A stretch of DNA of 46,686 bases from DATKQJ01 sp035534295 (GTDB taxonomy: Bacteria; Chloroflexota; Dormibacteria; Dormibacterales; Dormibacteraceae), in the NCBI GenBank assembly GCA_035534295.1, contig DATLSE010000054.1, forward strand, positions 1-46,686, in the 5' to 3' direction. This document shows positions 32,680 to 39,759 of the stretch, in pieces. Below the pieces are notes generated by a model. The model had not been told where the DNA came from, did not search any database, and saw nothing but the letters and a program-made list of their open reading frames with translations. Both the position numbers and the translations under genes were made by a program. How positions within the stretch are numbered: position 1 is the stretch's first letter; every line of letters starts with the position of its first letter.

Positions 32680-34258
32680 CGGCACCGAGCTCGATGAAGC
32701 TCAACTCCTCCAGCCCCTCAAAGGCGCGGAGCTCGGCCAGCGCCGCCGCGTCGACCACGTCGTCCACGGCGACGAACATCATGGCTCCCCCCCGTGGGGC
32801 GTCGCGACCCAGCTGCATGGACGCGATGTTGACGTCGCGGGCCCCCAGGATGCCGCTGATGTGGGCCACCACCCCCGGGCGGTCCCGGTGGCGCGAGACG
32901 AGGAAGCGCCCCAGGGGCGAGAAATCGAAGTGGAAGGGTCCGATGCGGGTTATGCGCGGCTCTCCCCAGAGCACGCTTCCGGCGATCTCGCGTCCGTCCG
33001 CATTCAGCGTGATTGAGTTGGGATAGCCGCCGGCGCTGACCGTGGGAGATTTGCGCTCGGTCAGCCGCAGCGATCTCTGGGCTGCGACCAGGCGGGCGTT
33101 GACCGGGGTGACCCTGTCTTCAGTGAAGCGCTGCAGGATCCCCTTCAGCGCCGCCGCCGTGGCCGGCGAGAGGTCGTGACTGGCCAGCTCGCCCTCGAAG
33201 GTGAGCTCCAGACTCGATACCCGCCCCCCGTGGAGCTGGACGTGCATGTCCGCCATGCGCTCGGCCAGAACCGCGAAGGGGCGAACGAATGCCATTTCCT
33301 CCGGTGCCAGCGCCGGGGCGTTCACCGCGTATCGAGGAGCACCGCCACCCAGCACGGCGATCACCTCCTCGGCGACGTCGGAGGCGACCGACTTCTGCGC
33401 CTCAACCGTCGAGGCGGCGATGTGCGGGGTGGCGATGAAGTTGGGCAGCTCGAGCAGGGGACTCTCGCCCAGGGGCTCGTGCAGAAACACGTCCGAGGCT
33501 GCTGCCGCAAGCCGCCCCTCGCGCAGCGCGTCCGCCAGGGCGTCCTCGTCGACGATACCGCCCCGGGCGGCGTTGACCAGGCGCAGATTGGGCCGGGCCA
33601 GCTTCAACACCTCGGCCCCGATCAGATTTCGAGTCCCCTCGACCAGGGGAGCGTGCACGCTCACGAAGTCGGAGCGTTGAAACAGCTCCTCCAGCCCAAC
33701 CAGGGCGACGTTGAACTGCTCGGCGCGCTCCGGCGCCACCGCGGGGTCGTAGGCGATGACGTCCATCTCCAGGCCCTGGGCTCGCTTGGCGACCTCGGAG
33801 CCGATGTTGCCCAGCCCCACGATGCCGAGGGTCTTGCCGCGGATCTCCACCCCGGTGTACTTGGACCGCTGCCACTCGCCCCGGTGAACCGAGGCGTCTG
33901 CCTGCGGAACGTTGCGGGCGACGGCGAAGAGGAGCGCTATCGCGTGCTCGGCGGCGGCGATGATATTGCCCCGCGGAGCGTTCACCACCAGCACCCCACG
34001 CTGGGTGGCGCTGGCCACATCGATGTTGTCGATCCCGACCCCGGCTCGCCCGATCACCTTGAGCTGAAGTCCGGCCGCCAGGACGCGCTCGGTCACCTTG
34101 GTCTCCGAACGCACCACCAGCGCTTCGAAGCCAGGGATCAAGGCCACCAGGTCGTCCTCTGACAGCTTGGTCTTGACCGTGACCTCGGCCACTTCGGACA
34201 GGCGCTTGATGCCGTCCTCAGCCAGCGGGTCGGAGACCAGGATCCGGGGCCGGCTCAC
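32672..34258 (-). CDS. serA: D-3-phosphoglycerate dehydrogenase (long form with ACT domain)
   Basis: 528 aa. Oxidises 3-phosphoglycerate, the first step of serine synthesis. Substrate/NAD domains with IGRAGVGIDNID, GIVGLGNIGSEVA, VNAARGGIVDE and TPHIAAST; then the intervening ASB domain (about 320-450) and the C-terminal ACT domain (about 455-528, RDRPGVVAHISGILGARDVNIASM), which usually senses serine. GTG overlaps the aminotransferase stop (GTGA). Downstream coupled to DUF1015. Confidence 0.96.
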   Translation of the reverse strand: MSRPRILVSDPLAEDGIKRLSEVAEVTVKTKLSEDDLVALIPGFEALVVRSETKVTERVLAAGLQLKVIGRAGVGIDNIDVASATQRGVLVVNAPRGNIIAAAEHAIALLFAVARNVPQADASVHRGEWQRSKYTGVEIRGKTLGIVGLGNIGSEVAKRAQGLEMDVIAYDPAVAPERAEQFNVALVGLEELFQRSDFVSVHAPLVEGTRNLIGAEVLKLARPNLRLVNAARGGIVDEDALADALREGRLAAAASDVFLHEPLGESPLLELPNFIATPHIAASTVEAQKSVASDVAEEVIAVLGGGAPRYAVNAPALAPEEMAFVRPFAVLAERMADMHVQLHGGRVSSLELTFEGELASHDLSPATAAALKGILQRFTEDRVTPVNARLVAAQRSLRLTERKSPTVSAGGYPNSITLNADGREIAGSVLWGEPRITRIGPFHFDFSPLGRFLVSRHRDRPGVVAHISGILGARDVNIASMQLGRDAPRGGAMMFVAVDDVVDAAALAELRAFEGLEELSFIELGADG

Positions 34259-35415
34259 GCCCCACCCCGCGCACTGCGATTGATAAAGGAGCTGGCCGCC
34301 TGCACGCCGCGTCCGTCCGCCGGCGCCAGGTCCATCTCCTCCAGCGCCTGCTCGATCGACCACAGCACCTGGACCACGTCTCCAGCGCTGATCGCCCCGA
34401 GATGCCCGACGCGGAACATCCGCCCCTCCATCTTGCCCTGTCCGTTGCCCACGACGACGCCGTAGCGCTGCCGGAGAAGGGTGCGGAAAGCGGCCAGGTC
34501 AAGCCCCGGAAGGGGCAGCGCTCCGGTCACCGTGTGAGAGCGATAGCCCTCGGCCGCGAAGAGCTCGAATCCGAGGGCCGAGAGGCCGGCCTGGGTGGCG
34601 CCGGCGAGGTCGGCGTGACGCCGGTAGACCTGCGGCAGGCCCTCCTCCTCGAGCATTCGTATGCCCTCCTGCACCCCGTAGACAACACTGATGGCCGGGG
34701 TCCACGGCGTCGACGAAGAGCGCAACAGGTCCCGGTGGCGCTTCCAGTCGAAGTAGTAGCGGGGGGCTCGAGCGCTCTCATTAAGGGCCCAGGCACGCTC
34801 ACCAATGGTCACGAAGGCGACCCCGGGAGGCGCCATCCAGCCCTTCTGGCTGGCGCTGACACAGACGTCGATCTGGTTCTTGTCGACCTCGATCGGGACC
34901 GAACTGACGGAGCTGACGGCGTCGATCAAGCTGATCCGGTCCGCGTCTCGGACCACCCGCGCCAGGCTCGCGATGTCGTTGCCGACGCAGGTCGAGGTCT
35001 CGTTGTGGGTCAGCAGGACCACGCCCGCCCGGGGGTGATCAGAGAGGACCTTGGCCAGGTCGTCGGGGTCGGTGGGCTGGCCCCACTCCGAGAGCAGCCT
35101 GATCACCTCGGCGCCGAAGGCCTCGGCAATCCCTGCCAGTCGGTCGCCGAACATGCCGCAGCCTGCCGCCACCACCTGGTCTCCCGGCGAGATGACGTTG
35201 GCCACGGCAGACTCGAGGCCACCGGAGCCCGATGAGGTCAGCAGGAGCAGATCATTGGAGGTCTCGAAGACGCGCTTGGCCCCATCGATCACATCGCGCA
35301 GAACTTCGCCGAACTCGGGGCCACGATGATCGAGCATGGGCCGGGCCATGGCCCGGGTCACGCGCTCGGGCAGGGGCGTGGGACCAGGGATCCGAAGCTG
35401 CTGCTGAAAGATCAT
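34255..35415 (-). CDS. class V aminotransferase (serine-pyruvate/alanine-glyoxylate type)
   Basis: 386 aa. IPGPTPLPERVTRAM, SGSGGLESAVANVISPGD, LTHNETSTCVGND, LIDAVSSVSSVP and the PLP lysine in SASQKGWMAPPG identify the SGAT/AGXT branch. Translationally coupled to serA (GTGA), so it probably works in serine metabolism: either as the phosphoserine aminotransferase partner of SerA or in serine-glyoxylate/pyruvate exchange. A dedicated SerC is encoded 5 kb away at 27972-29096. The ATG at 35415 matches the family start. Confidence 0.9.
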   Translation of the reverse strand: MIFQQQLRIPGPTPLPERVTRAMARPMLDHRGPEFGEVLRDVIDGAKRVFETSNDLLLLTSSGSGGLESAVANVISPGDQVVAAGCGMFGDRLAGIAEAFGAEVIRLLSEWGQPTDPDDLAKVLSDHPRAGVVLLTHNETSTCVGNDIASLARVVRDADRISLIDAVSSVSSVPIEVDKNQIDVCVSASQKGWMAPPGVAFVTIGERAWALNESARAPRYYFDWKRHRDLLRSSSTPWTPAISVVYGVQEGIRMLEEEGLPQVYRRHADLAGATQAGLSALGFELFAAEGYRSHTVTGALPLPGLDLAAFRTLLRQRYGVVVGNGQGKMEGRMFRVGHLGAISAGDVVQVLWSIEQALEEMDLAPADGRGVQAASSFINRSARGGA

Positions 35416-35443
35416 GGCTTGGGCTCCTGCGCGACCGGAATTT

Positions 35444-35698
35444 TCAGCGCGCCGTGTCGGTCGTATAGGGCAGAAGGGCGATCGATCGGGCACGCTCGAG
35501 GGCGCCGGTCAGCGGACGCTGGTGCTTGGCGCAGGTGCCGGTGACGCGTCGAGGCAGTATCTTGCCGCGCTCGGAGATATATCGGCGCAGGCGACCGACC
35601 TCCTTGTAATCGATGAAATCGATCTTCTCGGCACAAAAGGCACAAACCTTTCGATTCGGTCGCTTGCCGCGGGGATTGGACTCTCTTCTCTCTGCCAT
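35444..35698 (-). CDS. rpsR: 30S ribosomal protein bS18
   Basis: 84 aa. KVCAFCAEKIDFIDYKEV, LRRYISERGKILPRRVTGTCAKHQR and the basic C-terminus are typical. Cysteines at CAFC and TCAKH keep the zinc-binding form. Third gene of rpsF-ssb-rpsR, the standard order; the usual rplI does not follow. Confidence 0.97.
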   Translation of the reverse strand: MAERRESNPRGKRPNRKVCAFCAEKIDFIDYKEVGRLRRYISERGKILPRRVTGTCAKHQRPLTGALERARSIALLPYTTDTAR

Positions 35699-35707
35699 GG
35701 TGCCTCG

Positions 35708-36148
35708 CTAAAAAGGGATGTCGTCGGGATCGACGTCACGAATTCCCGATTCTTCCAAGGGCGGAAGGTCCTCGGTGGCGGCGGGCGCCGATCCTGACTG
35801 GGTGGAACGGGAGTCGAGGAACTGGACGTCCGAGGCGACGACCTCTGTGGCCCTGCGCTTCTGACCGTCCTGACCTTCCCAGGAGCGGGTTTGAAGTCGC
35901 CCCTCGACGTATACCGACGACCCCTTCTTGGTGTAGTTCGCGACGAGCTCGGCGAGGTTGCGACGCCCGATGTTCCAGGCCACGATGTTGTGGTAGTCGG
36001 TGAACTCTCGACGCTCGCCGTCAGCCCCGGATGAGTAGCGGTTGGTGGCGATGCTGAAGGACGTCACGGGCTGACCCGAGGGCGTGTAGCGCATCTCGGG
36101 GTCACGGGTCAGCCTACCGATCAGCATCACCTTGTTGAGGCTGCTCAC
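35708..36148 (-). CDS. ssb: single-stranded DNA-binding protein
   Basis: 146 aa. N-terminal OB fold (LNKVMLIGRLTRDPEMRYTPSG, VEGRLQTRSWEGQDG) and the acidic C-terminal tip DPDDIPF that recruits replication and repair partners. GTG start two bases after the rpsF stop. Confidence 0.97.
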   Translation of the reverse strand: MSSLNKVMLIGRLTRDPEMRYTPSGQPVTSFSIATNRYSSGADGERREFTDYHNIVAWNIGRRNLAELVANYTKKGSSVYVEGRLQTRSWEGQDGQKRRATEVVASDVQFLDSRSTQSGSAPAATEDLPPLEESGIRDVDPDDIPF

Positions 36149-36150
36149 GG

Positions 36151-36591
36151 CTACTCCTCCTCGCTGCTGGAGGCGGCGGCCGCCGTCTCCGGCTCCTCCG
36201 TTGGGGACTCCTCGTCGGCCCCCGTGGGCTCGGGCTCGCCCGCGCCCTCAGGCGTGGCGGCCTCGACATCGGTAGCGGCGACGGTCTCGACCGGCGCCAC
36301 TCGATCTGGCCGGCGAACGATCAGGTGGCGGAACACCGACTCCGAGATGTGCAGCGCCGCCTCCATCTCGGGTACCGCGCCGGGCTCGATCTCGAACAGC
36401 TGGAGCACGTACTGTCCCTCGCGCAGGTGCTTGACCTCGTACGCCAGTCGTCGCCGCCCCCAGACGTCGGTCCGAGTGGGATTTCCGCCCAGGCCTTCGA
36501 TCAGCTTGTTGACGCCCTGAACGGCCTCGCCCAACTGGGACTCGTCCAGTTCCGGCCGCACGATATAAAGGATCTCGTAATCCCTGAGCAA
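36151..36591 (-). CDS. rpsF: 30S ribosomal protein bS6 with acidic tail
   Basis: 146 aa. S6 domain in residues 1-95 (RDYEILYIVRPELDE, WGRRRLAYEVKHLREGQYVL, ESVFRHLIVRR), followed by a ~50-residue Glu/Ala/Pro/Thr tail ending EEE, longer than in most S6. Start is TTG with a clear GAGGAG eight bases upstream. First gene of the operon; divergent from the His-rich membrane protein. Confidence 0.95.
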   Translation of the reverse strand: MLRDYEILYIVRPELDESQLGEAVQGVNKLIEGLGGNPTRTDVWGRRRLAYEVKHLREGQYVLQLFEIEPGAVPEMEAALHISESVFRHLIVRRPDRVAPVETVAATDVEAATPEGAGEPEPTGADEESPTEEPETAAAASSSEEE

Positions 36592-36681
36592 TTGAAGTAC
36601 TCCTCTCTATGGGTTCAGGCCCCCGGCGCGGCGTAGCGGCGCGGCAGGACCAGAAAGGACTGGGCTATTTTAGCGTGAGCT

Positions 36682-37296
36682 GTGGCCCCATCGTCCAAGA
36701 ACCGAAAGCAGACGCGAGGCGATAGACGCCCCGGTACCCGCCATACCCGGGCGCCGGAGCCGTTCCCGATCCTGCCCTGGATTGTGGGCGGGGCGTTCGC
36801 GATCACAATCATCGCCCTCCTGGTCGCGATCAAGATCGCCAATACGACCGGCCTGCCCTCGCCCGTGGCCGGTGTGAGTTGCCAGGCGGGAGAGCAGTTG
36901 GCGGTGCATTATCACGCCCACCTGACGATCATCTACGACGGCACCAACGCCAACGTTCCAGCTCAGATCGGGATCAAGAGCAAGTGCCTCTACTGGCTGC
37001 ACACCCACGACACCACCGGGGTCATCCACATCGAGGCGCCGAAGTCGGCCGCAGGGCGCCAATTCACCCTGGGCGATTTCTTTGCCGTCTGGCAGCAGCC
37101 GCTCGGGCCCCGACGTGTCGCCACCCTTGCCGTGCCCTCGGGCCAGAGCCTGAAGGTCTGGGTCAACGGACACCCGTATAGCGGCGCCGTGACCGGCGTC
37201 GTGCTCGGCTCGCACACCGACGTGGTGCTCGAGATCGGACCGCCCTTCACCGAGCCGCCACCCCAATTCACCTGGCCCGCGTCTCTTCCGAAGTGA
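36682..37296 (+). CDS. membrane-anchored His-rich hypothetical protein
   Basis: 204 aa: a short basic cytosolic N-terminus, one membrane helix (about 29-52, ILPWIVGGAFAITIIALLVAI), then an extracytoplasmic domain. That domain has closely spaced histidines: HYHAHLTI (about 76-83) and CLYWLHTHDTTGVIHIE (about 102-118), with cysteines at about 67 and 102. The pattern looks like a metal-binding beta-sandwich (copper, for example) but no named family is recognised. GTG start; TATTTT lies 10 bases upstream, suggesting a nearly leaderless message. Its 3' end overlaps the convergent XRE gene by 29 bases. Confidence 0.75.
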   Translation: MAPSSKNRKQTRGDRRPGTRHTRAPEPFPILPWIVGGAFAITIIALLVAIKIANTTGLPSPVAGVSCQAGEQLAVHYHAHLTIIYDGTNANVPAQIGIKSKCLYWLHTHDTTGVIHIEAPKSAAGRQFTLGDFFAVWQQPLGPRRVATLAVPSGQSLKVWVNGHPYSGAVTGVVLGSHTDVVLEIGPPFTEPPPQFTWPASLPK

Positions 37297-37867
37297 GCGA
37301 TTCGAGCAGAATGCGGGTCGCCCGAAAGTGCTCCAGCGCCATGCTCAGGCGTCCCTCCCGCAGGGCGTGCTCGGCCAGCCGCAGATGATCTCGAGCCTCC
37401 AGGCGCTTTGGAGTCCCTGATTCCACATCCTGGAGCCGGCTCAGCCTGGGCTCATCCGCCCGCCGCGTGAGCTCCTCCCTCAGCTCCTGAGCCAGGGCGG
37501 CCGCGGCCGAGCGCCGGCCGATGGCAAGAAGCGCGCTCAGGGCACACAGCCGGGTCTCCGCCGAGAAGGGCCAGTCGGATACGCCTCCCATCTCGTCCAG
37601 GAGTTCCAACGCCAGGTGGGGTCGACCGCGAAGGACGGCGACCCGAGCCCGCTCCAGCCTGAGCTCGCGCTCCTCGGTCCGACTCCCAGGCAGGATGTCG
37701 TCCACGCGGGTTCCGAGGCGATCGGCGATTATGGTCAGGACCCGCGTGGAGGGGCGGCTGCGCCCGGTCTCGACCTGGCTCAGAAAGGCACGGCTGAAGT
37801 CCCCCCCTGCGACCCGGGCCAGCGTCATTCCGCGCTCCAGACGCAGGCGCCTGATTCGGGCTCCCAT
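37268..37867 (-). CDS. XRE-family HTH regulator with helical C-terminal domain
   Basis: 199 aa. Cro/C1-type HTH in residues 1-55 (GARIRRLRLERGMTLARVA, FLSQVETGRSRPS). The remainder is helical and TPR-like, a layout seen in small regulators that bind peptides or metabolites. The ATG at 37867 is preceded by GGAGG at ideal distance; an in-frame ATG at 37903 would add 12 Pro-rich residues. Target unknown. Confidence 0.83.
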   Translation of the reverse strand: MGARIRRLRLERGMTLARVAGGDFSRAFLSQVETGRSRPSTRVLTIIADRLGTRVDDILPGSRTEERELRLERARVAVLRGRPHLALELLDEMGGVSDWPFSAETRLCALSALLAIGRRSAAAALAQELREELTRRADEPRLSRLQDVESGTPKRLEARDHLRLAEHALREGRLSMALEHFRATRILLESLTSEETRAR

Positions 37868-37932
37868 GTCCTCCTCCGGCTGGGGATCGGGTCCCACGGG
37901 CATCAGGCGATTTTGGGGCGTAAACCTTAGCT

Positions 37933-39078
37933 TTACAAGTAGTCGCGAGGATCAAGGCTTCGGGGGAGGTTCGACAGGCTTGTGAAGCCGGCGTCCCCGA
38001 TCCAGCCCGTGTCTTCGACGCGAACGCCCCCGACGCCGGTCTGGTACAGCCCCGGCTCGACGGTGACGACGTCGCGGCGTCGGAGCGGGTATACGGCGTC
38101 GCGCAGAAGTGGGGCCTCATGAACCTCCAAGCCCACGCCATGCCCGGTGGAGTGGATCATGACCGGCCCCTGCCCCGTCCCTTCCAGGCCCGGGGTGATG
38201 GTTCCAAAGCCATGCTCAACCAGGGCTCGGCAGCAGGCGCGATGCGCGTCTCGGCCGTCGGAGCCGGGTCGAATGGTCGCGATCGCGGCCTCCATCGCCG
38301 CCACGCACGCCTCGTGCCAGCGCCGGATCTCATCCGGTATCGGGCCCGGAACGACCGTACGGGTCAGATCGCCGTGGTAGTGACCGGCGGCCCCGCGCGG
38401 GAAGATGTCGATCACCACCGGCCGGCCGGCGGCGATTTGACCCCGGCCCCGGTGGTGGGGAAGAGCGGAGTCGGGGCTGCCGGCGATGATCATGTCCGGA
38501 CAGCTGTGGTCGAGTTCCAGCAGAGCCCCCTGGGCGCGGGCCATGAGGATCTGAGAGGTCAGTGGACGGCCACCACTCCAGAGCCCACCGTCCTCCCCCA
38601 CCTGCGCGGACGCGAGTTCTCGAATCACGGCCACGCAGCTCACCTCGGCCGCGCTCTGGGCGGCGCGCACCAGCTCCAGCTCAGAATCGGACTTGGCCCG
38701 CCTTTGAGGTCCGAACAGATCGGCCCCCAGATCCACGTCGAACCCGCACTCGAGAAGAGCCCGATAGAGCCCGGCCTGCAGGCGTGAGGAAACCTGGATC
38801 GAACGCACGTTTCGTGCCTCAAGCTGGCGCCGGCAGAGATCGATCCACGAGCCGCCGGCGTCGCCGCGCTCAATCCAGCCCGCCTCCCGAAGGCTGATCA
38901 CCCGGACCGCCGACGACTCCCCTCGCGCCCGTCCGAGCTCCATCTCCGGCACCACGAGCACGTCGTCGTCCGGGGCAAAACGCAGGTAGAGGGCCTGCTC
39001 CAGAGCAGTGCCACACGCGTATCGAAATTCGGGGTCATCGTCTCCCGATCCGAACAGGACCAGCGGACGAGCGCTCAC
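37933..39078 (-). CDS. M24-family metallopeptidase (Xaa-Pro peptidase-like)
   Basis: 381 aa. Here all five metal ligands are present: two Asp in VVIDIFPRG..YHGDLTRTV, His in TGHGVGLEVHEAP, Glu in VTVEPGLY and Glu in VRVEDTG. Likely a dinuclear-metal aminopeptidase P/prolidase. GTG start overlaps the stop of the HTH gene upstream (GTGA), so both are made together. It contrasts with the other M24 protein of this window, which lacks one ligand. Confidence 0.9.
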   Translation of the reverse strand: MSARPLVLFGSGDDDPEFRYACGTALEQALYLRFAPDDDVLVVPEMELGRARGESSAVRVISLREAGWIERGDAGGSWIDLCRRQLEARNVRSIQVSSRLQAGLYRALLECGFDVDLGADLFGPQRRAKSDSELELVRAAQSAAEVSCVAVIRELASAQVGEDGGLWSGGRPLTSQILMARAQGALLELDHSCPDMIIAGSPDSALPHHRGRGQIAAGRPVVIDIFPRGAAGHYHGDLTRTVVPGPIPDEIRRWHEACVAAMEAAIATIRPGSDGRDAHRACCRALVEHGFGTITPGLEGTGQGPVMIHSTGHGVGLEVHEAPLLRDAVYPLRRRDVVTVEPGLYQTGVGGVRVEDTGWIGDAGFTSLSNLPRSLDPRDYL

Positions 39079-39446
39079 CTGGAATCCGCCTGGTGCTCGA
39101 TCGCGCTGGCCATCAGCGACGCCAGCGCCGCCGGAATCAGAGCCTCCACGTCCCGAACCACCGGGGCTGCCAGAGCCGTGGGGAGTTCGCGCTCAAGCAC
39201 AGCTACAAGGCGGCGCAGACTGAGTTCAAGGCCGGAGGCGCCAGCTCCGGCCCCGTCGAAGGCCAGCCCCTCCCAGAGCTGATATCCATCGCGATAGCGG
39301 ATGTCGTAGCCCAGACCGCGCAGCCGCCTCACGTCGCGGCGGAGCGTGCGCTCGGAAATGCCGACCTGCGCGGCCAACTGCGCCGGTCTCAGTCCCGGCT
39401 CGCGGGTGACTGCCGAGAGCACTCGCAGAGAGCGTGCCAAGCGCAT
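39075..39446 (-). CDS. HTH_11-type transcriptional regulator
   Basis: 123 aa. The N-terminal winged helix (MRLARSLRVLSAVTREPGLRPAQL, VGISERTLRRDVRRLRGLGYDI) is the DeoR/YafY type; no WYL sensor domain follows, only a ~65-residue Ala/Leu-rich helical part. Coupled to the M24 peptidase gene. ATG at 39446 gives the normal HTH_11 beginning; a TTG four codons upstream (39458) is possible. Confidence 0.8.
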   Translation of the reverse strand: MRLARSLRVLSAVTREPGLRPAQLAAQVGISERTLRRDVRRLRGLGYDIRYRDGYQLWEGLAFDGAGAGASGLELSLRRLVAVLERELPTALAAPVVRDVEALIPAALASLMASAIEHQADSR

Positions 39447-39476
39447 CGCCCGACCCAACTCGTCAGCTCGCCGAGC

Positions 39477-39692
39477 CTAGCCGATGTCGTCCCAGGAGTT
39501 GCTCGTTCCGGCCTCGAACGGGTCCGGCTCCGCCTCCTCCGACCCACCCACCTTCTGGTGATATCGGCTGGCGACCATGGTGTAGGCCATGGACTTGGGG
39601 ATTCCGAGCTTGGTGTACTGCTTGACCTCGTCCGCCATGACCTTGTCACGAGCCGACTCGATGGCGGTGAGGACCTCGTCTATCGTCGCCAT
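39477..39692 (-). CDS. small hypothetical protein
   Basis: 71 aa, no family recognised. The N-terminal half is helical (TIDEVLTAIESARDKVMADEV), then KLGIPKSMAYTMVASRYHQ, and an acidic disordered tail. ATG at 39692 has AAGGGGAA upstream; an in-frame ATG at 39734 would add 14 residues and run into the promoter of the divergent EF-G-like gene. Codon use looks like the neighbours. Confidence 0.6.
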   Translation of the reverse strand: MATIDEVLTAIESARDKVMADEVKQYTKLGIPKSMAYTMVASRYHQKVGGSEEAEPDPFEAGTSNSWDDIG

Positions 39693-39747
39693 CCGCTTCC
39701 CCTTGGCCACGCAACCGATGATACTGGCAATCATCCTCGCCCGACCT

Positions 39748-39753
39748 TAGACT
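39748..39753 (+). promoter_or_regulatory. -10 box of the EF-G-like gene
   Basis: TAGACT ends exactly 6 bases before the GTG start, with CTGGCA 18 bases further upstream as a possible -35. No Shine-Dalgarno exists between, so the mRNA is probably leaderless. Confidence 0.5.
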
Positions 39754-39759
39754 CAGCGA

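Noticed and set aside
33176..34162. 328-residue plus-strand open frame opposite serA
   Set aside because: Antisense shadow; serA shows all expected motifs on the other strand.
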